64,000 bases of DNA from an uncultured Geobacteraceae bacterium (GTDB lineage: Bacteria; Desulfobacterota; Desulfuromonadia; Geobacterales; Pseudopelobacteraceae): NCBI GenBank assembly GCA_903875605.1, contig CAIQWT010000097.1:1-64000 (forward strand), given 5' to 3'. How positions within the stretch are numbered: the first letter of the stretch is position 1; every line of letters begins with the position of its first letter. Under the pieces are notes generated by a model that was given only the letters and a program-made list of their open reading frames with translations, was not told where the DNA came from and made no database searches. Positions 37,027 to 46,434 of this stretch are shown here, piece by piece. The translations under genes and the position numbers were made by a program.

Positions 37027-38277
37027 TTACTTGTTCCAGGCAGCCTGTAAAACCTGATCAAGTTCAGATTGTACCGGGTACATTGCAGCAAGAACATTCA
37101 TTGTAGCTGCTTCGTTATCACTGAACTCTACTTCTTTGCCAGCGGCAGCGAGCAGCAGCTTCGGTTCGATATCTGCCAATGCGACCACGGCATTTTCAAT
37201 ACGGAGAAGAGCCTGCTTTGTAGGCTCATCATCCTTGATTTCATAACCGATTTCTTTGATATTTTTATACATGGAAGAGTAGACAGTGTACTGCATGCCA
37301 AGGTTGTTTTTGTACATACCAAAAGCACCGATAATGTTTTTTACGCGGGGGATGACCATGGCAATATTAACCGCACCTTTTGCACCCTTAAACTCGTTTT
37401 TGATGTTTGGGAGCGCGCGGACGCCATTAACAACGGCGCATACGATTTTCACCATGGAAGCTGTTGAAAAATCCGCACCGGAGACAGATGCGCGGTAAAC
37501 CTTATTGGCCAGCTTGCCATGCTGCTTTTGAAGTTCAGCTACCTCTTTTTTCTTTTCTTCCAGCTTGGCGTTAAGTAGTGCTTTCGCCTTGTCATCCTTG
37601 AATGCCATATCAGGACAGTTGGCTTTCTTTACTTTTTCATCCTTGATCTCTTCGGTTGCTTTGCGAATAAATGCGCTGCAGGTTTTGTAACCTTTTGCTT
37701 CAGCCTCAATTTCATTCTGTAATTCTAGAACCTCTTTGCTGTTGCCGGTTACAGCACCATATGCAGCAAGCGGGTTGCGGTAAATATTGTCATCAATTGT
37801 GCCGTCTTTTTTGCGTGCTCCTAACGTTGTAAAGTCAACCTTGCTTTTTTTGAAGAAGCTGATGTCAATTTTATTAATTTCACTGTCGAGCATTTTGTCC
37901 CGCTCTTTCAGGAATATGTACAGAGCGCTTGTAGGACGTGGCAAACCTGTTTCAGGGTCAATCTCCATAGGAATAGTTACGCCCTGAGTTGAACCAAGCA
38001 TTGACAGACCCATTTTGAACATTGCCGCACCGGAGGGTGCACCGTACATTTTAGCTGGCCATTGATCCTGCTCCGAGATTGGTGTCTCCAAAAGTACTCG
38101 GTTAGACAATTTTATCGCCATTGCGGCTGACTCAAAAGAGTCAAGTGCTGCCATAACTGTCGGATTCATAGACTCAGCGGCACATTCACCGCCGGAAGTC
38201 AGGGTTGCACACCCGGTCATCTGGAGTGATGCCAGAGCGAGCGCGGCGAAGAGAATCAAGGATTTAAACATTTTCAC
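37027..38277 (-). CDS. large lipoprotein of unknown function
   Basis: About 416 residues from a GTG start that follows GGAGG by 8 bases; an ATG lies two codons later. The signal is lipoprotein-type (LQMTGC). The mature protein is Lys/Glu-rich and mostly helical, with a likely coiled coil around KLEEKKKEVAELQKQHGKLA and a later hydrophobic helix. I do not recognise it. The gene follows the FlgT-like gene at 38330 by about 50 bases and is the last of that transcription unit. Confidence 0.75.
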   Translation of the reverse strand: MKMFKSLILFAALALASLQMTGCATLTSGGECAAESMNPTVMAALDSFESAAMAIKLSNRVLLETPISEQDQWPAKMYGAPSGAAMFKMGLSMLGSTQGVTIPMEIDPETGLPRPTSALYIFLKERDKMLDSEINKIDISFFKKSKVDFTTLGARKKDGTIDDNIYRNPLAAYGAVTGNSKEVLELQNEIEAEAKGYKTCSAFIRKATEEIKDEKVKKANCPDMAFKDDKAKALLNAKLEEKKKEVAELQKQHGKLANKVYRASVSGADFSTASMVKIVCAVVNGVRALPNIKNEFKGAKGAVNIAMVIPRVKNIIGAFGMYKNNLGMQYTVYSSMYKNIKEIGYEIKDDEPTKQALLRIENAVVALADIEPKLLLAAAGKEVEFSDNEAATMNVLAAMYPVQSELDQVLQAAWNK

Positions 38278-38329
38278 GGGTATTACCTCCGGTGTACTAG
38301 ATACCTTCACACTTGGTGTAAGGATTATG

Positions 38330-39460
38330 CTATTTTTTCTTGAAAACAACTTTATTACCAGCGATTTCAGGGTTAAAGCTCTTCATTTGTTCATCTTTTT
38401 CAAAGTTATCGAGCAACAGGTCTACCAGGTCACTGATCTTGCCGACATACATCAGGTCAATGACCATATCACCCTTGCCCCTACCCTTCTGGCTTACATC
38501 CTTGAGTCCCTTAATATCCTCTTTAAGCAGTTTTAAAATCTTTCGCTCCAGCTTGTAATCCCCGCCTGCTGCAAAAACGACTTCAAAACGCGAACCGCGT
38601 CTTTCCTGAGTAAGAGTCTTTGTGTTCAGTGCGCCAAGCACCTCTTTGGCAAATGCTTTACCGCCGTTGATGGCAGAAAGGCGCAAAGCCGCTTTCGCCT
38701 CGGCCTTTGATCCCCTGGCAGCACCGTCTATGTTACCTTCCCACATAATATCGCGACTGGCCAGACTGACAGCCTTGCCGGTCATCATGGCGCGGTAGAT
38801 GTAAGTGCCGCCATTCTGTGCGATATCCATATCGACCTTACCCAATACCAACCACTCGCCTTTGTCTGCCAGCTTGTCTGCCAGCTTGTTAATATGACTG
38901 ACGAGCTTGTTGTAATCAGCCTCTTCAGTTAAAGCGTCATTGATAGCCTGATCATCGGAATCGATGACGGTATACTCTGCAGCAGTCAGACTTCTGCGAA
39001 TTTCAGCCCGGACGTTATCGAGAATAACCGGCGCATCACCGCTATCCATCTTGCCTGGTATCAACATAACCACAATACGACGGTCCTCGTTTTTACCGGT
39101 AACGGCGCCCTGTCGTTTTAGATAAGCACGCACCTCTTCTTCATTGATGGTAACGCGAAACTTAACTTTAAGCTCTTTGCCAAACATACCGCTTGTACTG
39201 GATTCGAGCTGTTCCATGTCCTGAATGAACTTCTCGTCGCCGGTGAGGTTGAGTGTTGCCGCGCGATCTTTGTACACATCATTAAGGTAACTGCGCAGTG
39301 CCTGCTCACGGCCACGCTCTTTGGCCTTATTTAGTGCGCTGTATTCATCATCTCCAACTTTAACAGTGACAGTCTCTGTGTAAGTGCGCGTCTCGGCTAC
39401 TGCGATAAGGGGAACCAGCATCATACCCAATACCATCACAAGCATAATTATTCGTTTCAT
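38330..39460 (-). CDS. exported FlgT/LPP20-like protein
   Basis: A protein of 376 residues with a signal peptide (VLGMMLVPLIAVAE, cleavage after AVA). The N-terminal part (YSALNKAKERGREQALRSYL) resembles the N-terminal domain of FlgT and LPP20-type proteins, where a preprotein-like helix carries many Ala and Arg. A central TolB-N/CsgG-like region follows (RIVVMLIPGK, AEIRRSLTAAEYTVIDSDD). The C-terminal ~70 residues (KGDMVIDLMYVGKISDLVDL ending in Lys-rich NKVVFKKK) recall the end domain of the three upstream paralogues but are more divergent. AGGAGG precedes the ATG. Exact function unknown. Confidence 0.75.
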   Translation of the reverse strand: MKRIIMLVMVLGMMLVPLIAVAETRTYTETVTVKVGDDEYSALNKAKERGREQALRSYLNDVYKDRAATLNLTGDEKFIQDMEQLESSTSGMFGKELKVKFRVTINEEEVRAYLKRQGAVTGKNEDRRIVVMLIPGKMDSGDAPVILDNVRAEIRRSLTAAEYTVIDSDDQAINDALTEEADYNKLVSHINKLADKLADKGEWLVLGKVDMDIAQNGGTYIYRAMMTGKAVSLASRDIMWEGNIDGAARGSKAEAKAALRLSAINGGKAFAKEVLGALNTKTLTQERRGSRFEVVFAAGGDYKLERKILKLLKEDIKGLKDVSQKGRGKGDMVIDLMYVGKISDLVDLLLDNFEKDEQMKSFNPEIAGNKVVFKKK

Positions 39461-39499
39461 ACAGGTAATCCTCCTAATAATAGTTCTTTGCGGAATAGG

Positions 39500-40615
39500 T
39501 TATTGTTTTTTCCAGGTGCTGCGGTTACCTTCAGATCTGATCAGCTTGAGCTTCCAGCCGAGATCTTTAGCTGCTTTCTGGATAAAAGCCTTAACCTCGT
39601 CATTGCTGCCGCTGTATTTCACTTCGTATGTAGTTTTTCCGCCACCTGACTCGCGCTCACGAATGCTCTCCATTTCAGGAATTGCCTTCATCTTGTCTCT
39701 GAAGCTGCTGATTTCTTCTGCATCATCAACACCATCCATGACGAAAATGTATGTACTGCCCATAGTTTTTTCACGTTTCCAGCTTTTCTTGATCGCCTCT
39801 ATTGTAACGGCAGCCACCTTTTTGCCAGCTTCATCAGCTGAACGGAGCAACGCTTCCTGAATAGTTGAAGCCCCTGAAGAAGCATCAACTTTTTTACTTG
39901 CAATGATACGTGATGTTGTCGCGTTGATCAGCTCAGTGCGGATAAAAAGCTTGGCAGCACTGCGTGAATCACCTTCAACGCCGATCCCTACGGCTTGATA
40001 ATAAAGGATCAGCTCTGCATGGTTTTTCAAACCAAAGGCTGCGGCTTTATTGATATCGATATCCATTTCGTGTGATTCTGCAACTTGCAGAGAGAATTTC
40101 TCGGCAGTGCCTTTGTCAATTACATCAAAGCCCTTATCAGCAAGTACATCGACGATAGAACCGTATGAGTTGTCAAAAAATGCTTCCAAATCCTTGGAAG
40201 TGGCACCCAGCTTACCGCCTTGAGGAAGTTTAGGGTTATAAAGCACCATTATACGCGGGTTACCCATTGATTCCTGAAGAATGCCAAGGCCACTGATATC
40301 AGCCTCTAGAGCCTTTGTGTCAACCTCAACGACTGCCGCTACTTCGTATCCAGAACCGGTAAATTCGGCTTCACCGGATTCTTTAGCGGACGTTACGTAA
40401 TTTTTGCCTTTGATGGTTGCCTGAATTTTGCTTTTGTATTTCTTGTAAGATGCGTCATCAACAATCTGCAAAATTGCCTGCTCAACAGCTTTGACTTTTG
40501 CATTAGCGAGTGCAGCTTCCTCGCTTTTTCCTTTTCCGGTTACATTGATCGGAGCGGCCCATAAAGTAGAGGCAAGCAGCAGTGACACGACAGAGGCAAA
40601 GATAAAATGGCGCAT
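39500..40615 (-). CDS. exported FlgT-like paralogue C of a tandem family
   Basis: A protein of 371 residues with a signal peptide ending LWA. The N-terminal domain (ATG-like GKGKSEEAALANAKVKAVEQ) resembles FlgT-N/LPP20. The middle domain starts at MGNPRIMVLYNPKL and includes DVLADKGFDVIDKGTAEKFS and KAAAFGLKNHAELILYYQA. The C-terminal domain has ESGGGKTTYEVKYSG and ends in LGWKLKLIRSEGNRSTWKKQ. These three parts recur in the same order at 40673 and, without the first, at 41789. Likely periplasmic or outer-membrane-associated. Unknown role; a TolB-N/CsgG-like fold is plausible. Confidence 0.8.
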   Translation of the reverse strand: MRHFIFASVVSLLLASTLWAAPINVTGKGKSEEAALANAKVKAVEQAILQIVDDASYKKYKSKIQATIKGKNYVTSAKESGEAEFTGSGYEVAAVVEVDTKALEADISGLGILQESMGNPRIMVLYNPKLPQGGKLGATSKDLEAFFDNSYGSIVDVLADKGFDVIDKGTAEKFSLQVAESHEMDIDINKAAAFGLKNHAELILYYQAVGIGVEGDSRSAAKLFIRTELINATTSRIIASKKVDASSGASTIQEALLRSADEAGKKVAAVTIEAIKKSWKREKTMGSTYIFVMDGVDDAEEISSFRDKMKAIPEMESIRERESGGGKTTYEVKYSGSNDEVKAFIQKAAKDLGWKLKLIRSEGNRSTWKKQ

Positions 40616-40672
40616 GGTGTTATGTCCTTTCCAATAGGTTTAATTTAACAATGATATTTATCAACCTGGGCA

Positions 40673-41776
40673 CTACTGTTTTTTCCAGGTACTGCGAGCC
40701 CCTTCTGCACGAACCTTTTTAAGGGTCCAGCCAAGCTCCTTTGCTGCGCGTATAACATCTCTGTCGAGCTGATCACGCTTACCTTTGTAGGTAGCTTCAA
40801 AAGTTGTTTTTCCACCACCGGATTCAATTTCCTTGGCATCGTTAACGAGAGGGAATTTCTCAAACATGCTGGTGAACTTGCCGATTTCTTCCGCATCTTC
40901 AACACCATCGATCACAACCGTGTACAAGGAACCGTTCTGCTGCATATCCATCCAGTTTTTCTGGATAACTTCGATCATTGGATTGACGATCTTCTTGCCG
41001 CCGTCACGTGCCGCTTTTTCCATAGCGTTTTCCATCGACTGGCCGCTGCTGACCTGTTCTACCATTTTGCTGGTAACAACCTGTGAACGGGTATTGTCAA
41101 TTAACTGGGTCTTAATACGCAACTTGACACCAATATTAACAGCGCCCTCCTTGACTTCACCGCTGACGCTGTACAGCAGAGTATACTCAGCGTTGTACTT
41201 AAGTCCGAAAGCTGCTGCCTGATTCAGGTCAACATCAATTTCGTGGGTAGCGGCAACCTGTTGAGCAAATTTTTCCGAGGATGCTTTGTCAACCACTCGG
41301 AATTGTTTGTCAGTCAGAGTTTCCACAATTCCGTTGTAGATTTCCTCGACAAAATCTTTGTTTTTGAAAGCCTGTGCGCCCTCGCCTTTTTTGCTGAAAG
41401 CCACGAGAATACGAGGATTACCAACACTCTTTCGCAGAATGGTTAACGCATTGACGTCGTCCTTGATAAGCTTGTCATCAACCTTGGCTGAGATGGTCAC
41501 AGTGTAGCCATCATCCGTCTTGGCTTCCTTGATGACTGTATAGCTGGTGACATATCCCTTGCTGTGCGAAAGGATTTTGTCGTCAACCAGTTGCGCATCA
41601 ATTACGGTAGTACTGGATTTTATGTACGTGCCAACTCCCTGCTCAACCGCCCGCCGCATGGCACTTATCAGAGCCTGGTCTTTATTAGGGCCTTCTCCTG
41701 TGGCCTCAACGTTGGCAAAAGCGACTGATGTCCCCATTACCAGAAATGCAAACATAATCAGAAATACATTCTTCAT
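40673..41776 (-). CDS. exported FlgT-like paralogue B of a tandem family
   Basis: About 367 residues. The ATG 41776 follows AGGAGG by 6 bases; a TTG two codons upstream is less likely. A signal peptide ends SVAFA. The N-terminal domain reads ATGEGPNKDQALISAMRRAV with SKGYVTSYTVIKE. The middle domain has VGNPRILVAFSKKG and VVDKASSEKFAQQVAATHEI. The C-terminal domain has ESGGGKTTFEATYKG and ends in VRAEGARSTWKKQ. It is the closest match to both neighbours and so may be nearest to the ancestral copy. Unknown function, probably part of a multiprotein envelope assembly. Confidence 0.8.
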   Translation of the reverse strand: MKNVFLIMFAFLVMGTSVAFANVEATGEGPNKDQALISAMRRAVEQGVGTYIKSSTTVIDAQLVDDKILSHSKGYVTSYTVIKEAKTDDGYTVTISAKVDDKLIKDDVNALTILRKSVGNPRILVAFSKKGEGAQAFKNKDFVEEIYNGIVETLTDKQFRVVDKASSEKFAQQVAATHEIDVDLNQAAAFGLKYNAEYTLLYSVSGEVKEGAVNIGVKLRIKTQLIDNTRSQVVTSKMVEQVSSGQSMENAMEKAARDGGKKIVNPMIEVIQKNWMDMQQNGSLYTVVIDGVEDAEEIGKFTSMFEKFPLVNDAKEIESGGGKTTFEATYKGKRDQLDRDVIRAAKELGWTLKKVRAEGARSTWKKQ

Positions 41777-41788
41777 GAACAACCTCCT

Positions 41789-42622
41789 CTATTTAATTTT
41801 CCAGGAACTACGGTTCCCTTCTGACCTGACTTTATTAAGCTTCCATCCCAACTCACCTGCTGCCTTGAGAATATCACGGTCCAATTGATCACGCTTGCCT
41901 TTGTAGCAGATTTCAAATGTGGCCTTGCCACCACCTGACTCTGTTTCTTTGGCTGTGGATACTGATGTGTTCCCTTCCAACTGAGCCAGCAGCGGCATTA
42001 AACTCTCTTCGCTGTTTGGGCTCTCAACCACGATTGTGTAGATATGACCCGCGTTGACAGCCTCCCGATAGAACTTTTCCATGGCGCCAATTAGTGCTGC
42101 CGCAAGCTTTTTACCGGCAGCGCGGGAAGCTTTATCAATTGCATCCTCTAGAGTTATACCCGATGACGATGCATCTGCAACTTTAGACGTTATTATTTGG
42201 GCTGAGGTATTGTCAACGACTTTGGCGGAAACCCGTATCAAGGCGCCTTTGCTCTCTTCAGCGTCTCTTTTGGTGGTTGTGGTCTTAAAAAAAATGGTGT
42301 ACTCGGCAAAAAATTTAAGTCCGAAGGAGGCTGCTTTATTGAGGACCGGATCGATTTCGTGGGTGGCGGCAATCTGAAGCGAACACTGCTCGGCTGACGC
42401 CTTGTCAACTACCCGGTATCCCTTGTCGGTCAGATATTCGACAAGCCCTTCGTAAACATTCACACGGGACTCTTGCTCAGCATCATTTGCTTTACTTGAA
42501 GGAGCAACGTGGATGATAAGCAGCCGCTCATTGCTGGGCTTTTTAGTGTCGGACGCAGAAGAGGGGGTGCCATAACAGGCCATGGCAAAGACTGCGAAAA
42601 CCAGGGTGATCCAATGCTTCAT
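41789..42622 (-). CDS. exported paralogue A, lacking the N-terminal FlgT-like domain
   Basis: About 277 residues from ATG 42622, which has AGGAGGG 7 bases upstream; the longer frame from 42733 runs through a leader hairpin. After the signal peptide it goes almost directly into the middle domain (NERLLIIHVAP, EYLTDKGYRVVDKASAEQCS, THEIDPVLNKAASFGLK). It then has the C-terminal domain with ESGGGKATFEICYKGKRDQL and VRSEGNRSSWKIK. The N-terminal FlgT-like domain of its two neighbours is missing. It is the first gene of the unit and 12 bases before paralogue B. Confidence 0.8.
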   Translation of the reverse strand: MKHWITLVFAVFAMACYGTPSSASDTKKPSNERLLIIHVAPSSKANDAEQESRVNVYEGLVEYLTDKGYRVVDKASAEQCSLQIAATHEIDPVLNKAASFGLKFFAEYTIFFKTTTTKRDAEESKGALIRVSAKVVDNTSAQIITSKVADASSSGITLEDAIDKASRAAGKKLAAALIGAMEKFYREAVNAGHIYTIVVESPNSEESLMPLLAQLEGNTSVSTAKETESGGGKATFEICYKGKRDQLDRDILKAAGELGWKLNKVRSEGNRSSWKIK

Positions 42623-42667
42623 GTAATCCCTCCTGGGCAGGTAAACTTTACTATGTAGTAGAACAAA

Positions 42668-42706
42668 AAAGAGCATACCCTTTTTATTGCCTGGGGAATG
42701 CTCTTT
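42668..42706 (-). terminator. terminator-like hairpin in the leader of the envelope cluster
   Basis: On the minus strand AAAGAGCATTCCC pairs with GGGTATGCTCTTT and is followed by TTTTTTG. This is a textbook intrinsic terminator, but it lies about 46 bases upstream of the first gene and downstream of its candidate promoter. It may attenuate the operon, or stop read-through from the transporter gene at 43493. Confidence 0.6.
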
Positions 42707-42860
42707 GATAGCGCTGTTATAGATTTCAGTCACGGACTTTCATTGAAATACCGCCATACATTTATACAAAGTTCTTTTTAACCAAATCTCTTTTTGTTTG
42801 TTGCAAACAAGATATTTACTACCCTGTTTATTAAAATAATTTTCGAATAAAAGATAAATT

Positions 42861-42889
42861 TAACTATCATTACCGCTTATTCAAGTCAA
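42861..42889 (-). promoter_or_regulatory. candidate promoter of the envelope cluster
   Basis: Minus-strand TTGACT (42884-42889) and TAGTTA (42861-42866) are spaced by 17 bases in A/T-rich DNA, about 240 bases upstream of paralogue A. The -10 is only a moderate match. The opposite strand holds the start region of the DUF2062 gene. Confidence 0.35.
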
Positions 42890-42904
42890 GTTATTTTATT
42901 CCCT

Positions 42905-43489
42905 GTGCACCTTTTAATGGCACTCTATTCCTGTTCGAAAAAGGTGCTCAATTCCATTGACAAAATGCCCCGCATGACCGTAAAGTTGCCACCAATCGGG
43001 GCAACTGTGATATCTATTGATAAGATTAAACTACAATTCAAAAAAATACTTTCCCTGGATGCCCACCCCGGGCATATTTCCGTTGGTTTTGCCGTAGGTG
43101 TTTTTATCAGTTTTACCCCCTTCTTCGGTCTTCATACACCTCTTGCAATCGCGTTGGCCTTTATTTTCCGCCTCAACAAAGTAACCTGTATTACCGGGGC
43201 CTGGGTCAACACTCCTTTTACTGTTGTTCCTATCCTGATGGCCAGTTACAACCTGGGAAGATTCCTGCGGGGAAAACCGGCCAAGGCACTCACTTTCACA
43301 AATCTTGATTGGCACAGCCTCCAACCCTACGCTAAATCAATCCTGCTCGGAAGTTCAATACTCGGTTTTTTTGCTGCAGTCGCTTCCTACTTTATATGCT
43401 ACTGGCTGGTGACGTTTTTCAGGCGCAAGGATGCCGCACTGAAAGAGATTACGCGGGAAATGGAAGAGGTTGGAGAAGAGCTGGATTAA
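42905..43489 (+). CDS. DUF2062 membrane protein
   Basis: Up to 194 residues. The core matches DUF2062: HISVGFAVGVFISFTPFFGL, then RLNKVTCITGAWVNTPFTVV and a C-terminal TM helix near LGSSILGFFAAVASYFICYW. The function is unknown, though members occur near glycosyltransferases. The start is uncertain: the frame opens at a GTG with no ribosome site, and later ATGs (42917, 42965, 42974) or GTG 43009 would trim up to 35 residues that do not look conserved. It lies alone between two minus-strand units. Confidence 0.8.
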   Translation: MHLLMALYSCSKKVLNSIDKMPRMTVKLPPIGATVISIDKIKLQFKKILSLDAHPGHISVGFAVGVFISFTPFFGLHTPLAIALAFIFRLNKVTCITGAWVNTPFTVVPILMASYNLGRFLRGKPAKALTFTNLDWHSLQPYAKSILLGSSILGFFAAVASYFICYWLVTFFRRKDAALKEITREMEEVGEELD

Positions 43490-43492
43490 CCA

Positions 43493-44746
43493 TCAGTGGA
43501 GTTGACCATATTCCCGCGCACCGGAATACAGAATAATAGAGAACGCAAGCCCCGCTACCGGGAAGATAAAGGCTGTATGAAGACCTGCTGCCGAAATGTT
43601 TCCAGCAACCCCACCGTACGAGCCGATAATCCCCCCCATGACCTGCTGTGTTACCGCAGCCCCCATTAATACATAGAAATTAAGCGAAGTAAGCGCCGTA
43701 CCGACAATATTCACCGGGAACATTGAGCGGATAATCGGATAAATCATCACACCACTGGAAACTGCCAACCCTACCATAAAAAACACTCCCGCCAGCAGCG
43801 GCTGTGGCACGGCCTCGGCCCACCCCAGAAAAGCGGTCATCAGCAGCAGTAATACCACCTGCCCTGCAAGCAGGGTTTTCTTATAGGATTTGAAAAAACT
43901 CCGGGCAATGGCATCGATACATGAGCTGCCTACGATAAACCCGATAGATGTGAACATCAGCATGCTGCCGGCAGCCGCGCGGGAAAGATGCAACACCTCC
44001 ATTAGATACGGCCCCCCCCATAATGCCTGCAGAGCCAGGTAATTCCCATACCAGGAAAACGCCATAATACCCAGGAGCCAAAAATCCCTGGAACTAAAAA
44101 TACCAGCCCAGGCCGCAATAACTCCAGCTTTTGCATTTACATCAGGCTCTTCACTAGAGGTGTTTATGAGCGGCTTGTCCTGTACTCTACTTAAAACCAG
44201 CAGAGTTACGGCAGCCTGTACAGCGCCGACCGCGAGAAAAGAAGTCCGCCAGCCAAAAGCCCCTACAGCCAGCGCTAAAGGTGCTGTGGCCGCAAGGTTT
44301 CCAAGATTACCGATTGCAACCATAAACCCGGAAACACGTCCGAACTCCTGCTTGCTGAACCAGTGGCTGAAAAGCGCAAAAGTAGCCATCAATACAGACG
44401 CCGTACCGATGCCGATCAGCAATCTGGCGACAATGGCGGCTTCAAGCGTAGCTGCCTGTGAAAAAAGAATTCCGCCAATGGTAGTCAGCACGCCACAACC
44501 GCTGATAACCAGCCGGCTTCCCAAACGGTCTATCATCGGCCCGAGAGGCAGTTGAGCGGCGGCATAAGCGTAGAACATCACACCCGACAGAGTCCCCAGC
44601 TGCCCGGGCGTCAACTGCAATTCTCTCGAGATATCACCTGCCACCACAGCAAGCGAAACCCGATAAAAATATACAAGGATATACATCAACGCAAGGGTAG
44701 CGAAAATGGTCCAGCGCTTACGATTCTGTGACGGCGCGTTGATCAT
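43493..44746 (-). CDS. major facilitator superfamily transporter
   Basis: About 417 residues with 12 predicted TM helices. The N-terminal YFYRVSLAVVAGDISRELQL and the loop motif PLGPMIDRLGSRLVI (MFS motif A form) identify the family, as do GFMVAIGNLGNLAATAPLAL and the similar second half. The substrate cannot be told; it resembles the hexose-phosphate/sugar-acid group of MFS carriers. ATG 44746 follows AGGA; the frame stays open to 44770. The stop is 3 bases beyond the end of the convergent DUF2062 gene. Confidence 0.85.
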   Translation of the reverse strand: MINAPSQNRKRWTIFATLALMYILVYFYRVSLAVVAGDISRELQLTPGQLGTLSGVMFYAYAAAQLPLGPMIDRLGSRLVISGCGVLTTIGGILFSQAATLEAAIVARLLIGIGTASVLMATFALFSHWFSKQEFGRVSGFMVAIGNLGNLAATAPLALAVGAFGWRTSFLAVGAVQAAVTLLVLSRVQDKPLINTSSEEPDVNAKAGVIAAWAGIFSSRDFWLLGIMAFSWYGNYLALQALWGGPYLMEVLHLSRAAAGSMLMFTSIGFIVGSSCIDAIARSFFKSYKKTLLAGQVVLLLLMTAFLGWAEAVPQPLLAGVFFMVGLAVSSGVMIYPIIRSMFPVNIVGTALTSLNFYVLMGAAVTQQVMGGIIGSYGGVAGNISAAGLHTAFIFPVAGLAFSIILYSGAREYGQLH

Positions 44747-44861
44747 ACGGTGTCCTGTCGGCAGGTTCAAACAAGGAAGCGACTATTGAAAGCATAAATG
44801 TCTGACTTTTTATGCACGAAAGTCGTAGTTCGCGCAATGGCAGAGTTCTATGACGGTTTAC

Positions 44862-44906
44862 AAACAGACAGTCCCAACCGGAAACTGCGGATGGGACTGT
44901 CTGTTT
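44862..44906 (-). terminator. terminator after phoU
   Basis: AAACAGACAGTCCCA (44862-44876) pairs perfectly with TGGGACTGTCTGTTT (44892-44906), and CCG/CGG pair inside the loop. It is 33 bases downstream of the phoU stop and ends the pho-pst operon. Confidence 0.75.
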
Positions 44907-44939
44907 AGCGTTACTGCATAAATACTACGATGGATTACC

Positions 44940-45611
44940 TTATGCTATCGTGTGCCTGATATCCTTGCCTTTTACCATAAAAATCACCATTTCAGCCACG
45001 TTGGTGGCGTGGTCGGCAATACGCTCCAATGATTTTGAAATATAGTTGAGCTTCAAGGCACGGGATATTGTTGTCGGGTCTTCAATCATAAAAGTCAGGA
45101 GCTCTCTCTGTATCTGAATATTAAGATCGTCGACAAACGTATCGTCCTTGCAAACTTTGACGGCCAGATCCGCATCGCCGCGTACAAAAGCATCAAGGGC
45201 CTCTTTAAGCATAATCTCCGTCCAGTGAGCCATGCGTGGGATATCGATATAAGGCTTTAGCGGAGGCTCTTCATTGAGCTCACGGGAACGCTTTGCAATG
45301 TTAGCGCACTGGTCACCAACACGTTCAAGGTCGGTAACAATCTTGAGAGCAATCGTGATAAAACGTAGATCTCTCGCGGCCGGCTGGCGCAATGCCAGCA
45401 GCTCCAGGCATCGTTCATCGATCGACACCTCAGCAGCATTGATCTCATGATCAAGCGCAATTGTGCGCTCAGCAAGCGGAGTATTCCTGTCGACAAGAGA
45501 TTTAACCGAGTTGGCAATCATCAACTCAACCTTACCGCCCATAATCAGAATACTTTGCTTTAACTCACTCAGCTCAATGTCGAATACGGTACTGATGTGT
45601 TCACGTTCCAT
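44940..45611 (-). CDS. phoU: phosphate transport regulator PhoU
   Basis: Cytoplasmic negative regulator linking the Pst transporter to PhoR. It has 223 residues in two PhoU three-helix repeats: ALDHEINAAEVSIDERCLEL with QPAARDLRFITIALKIVTDL, and the second IQRELLTFMIEDPTTISRAL with YISKSLERIADHATNVAE. The metal-binding E/D motifs (DLERVGDQCANIA, SLERIADHATNVA) are intact. GGAG precedes the ATG, close to the pstB stop. It is the last gene of the operon. Confidence 0.97.
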   Translation of the reverse strand: MEREHISTVFDIELSELKQSILIMGGKVELMIANSVKSLVDRNTPLAERTIALDHEINAAEVSIDERCLELLALRQPAARDLRFITIALKIVTDLERVGDQCANIAKRSRELNEEPPLKPYIDIPRMAHWTEIMLKEALDAFVRGDADLAVKVCKDDTFVDDLNIQIQRELLTFMIEDPTTISRALKLNYISKSLERIADHATNVAEMVIFMVKGKDIRHTIA

Positions 45612-45619
45612 GTGCTCTC

Positions 45620-46402
45620 CTAGCCGAATCGTCCGGTAATGTAGTCTTCAGTCTGCTTTTTCTCAGGGTTGGTAAAAATCTTGCGTGTCACTCCGGCTTC
45701 AATCAACTCTCCAAGATAAAAGAAAGCGGTTACATCAGATACCCGCGCGGCCTGCTGCATGTTGTGGGTGACGATGACAATAGTGTACTTGCTTTTAAGC
45801 TCTTCGATCAACTCTTCGATTTTAAGGGTCGATATCGGGTCAAGTGCCGAGCAGGGCTCATCCATCAGGATAACCTCGGGATTGACCGCAATTGCGCGAG
45901 CAATACAGATACGCTGAGCCTGTCCGCCGGAAAGGCCCAAAGCGGAATCATTCAAGCGGTCTTTAACCTCGTTCCAGATAGCAGCACTTTTCAGACTGCT
46001 CTCAACCACCTCATCCAGGGTCGACTTATCATTTACACCGGCAATGCGCAGACCATAGACAATATTCTCGTAAATAGACTTTGGGAAAGGATTGGACTGT
46101 TGAAAGACCATGCCTATTTTTCGCCGCAGTGAGATAACATCGGTAGAGGATTCGTTGACCTCGTCACCGTTAAACCGGATACTCCCGTCGATCCTGGCAC
46201 TCTCCACCAGATCGTTCATGCGATTGAAACAGCGCAGCAGTGTCGACTTGCCGCAACCGGAAGGTCCGATAAAAGCGGTCACCTGATGGCGTGCCATATC
46301 AAGGTTAATCCCCTTTAGCGCATGGGCCGAACCATAATGAAGATCCAGATTAGAGACTGAGAGAATGGGTGAGCTTCCGTTTTGTTCTTTTGCCTGTGCC
46401 AT
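45620..46402 (-). CDS. pstB: phosphate ABC transporter ATP-binding protein
   Basis: ATPase of the high-affinity phosphate importer. It has 260 residues from ATG 46402. Walker A is GPSGCGKST, the signature [16 protein letters not shown], Walker [14 protein letters not shown], and the Q-loop [10 protein letters not shown]; the C-terminal [16 protein letters not shown] is PstB-type. A longer frame to 46468 crosses a palindromic repeat and is rejected. It lies between pstA and phoU. Confidence 0.98.
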   Translation of the reverse strand: MAQAKEQNGSSPILSVSNLDLHYGSAHALKGINLDMARHQVTAFIGPSGCGKSTLLRCFNRMNDLVESARIDGSIRFNGDEVNESSTDVISLRRKIGMVFQQSNPFPKSIYENIVYGLRIAGVNDKSTLDEVVESSLKSAAIWNEVKDRLNDSALGLSGGQAQRICIARAIAVNPEVILMDEPCSALDPISTLKIEELIEELKSKYTIVIVTHNMQQAARVSDVTAFFYLGELIEAGVTRKIFTNPEKKQTEDYITGRFG

Positions 46403-46434
46403 GTCTATTCCTATTTTCAGGATTGTGTAGTAGT

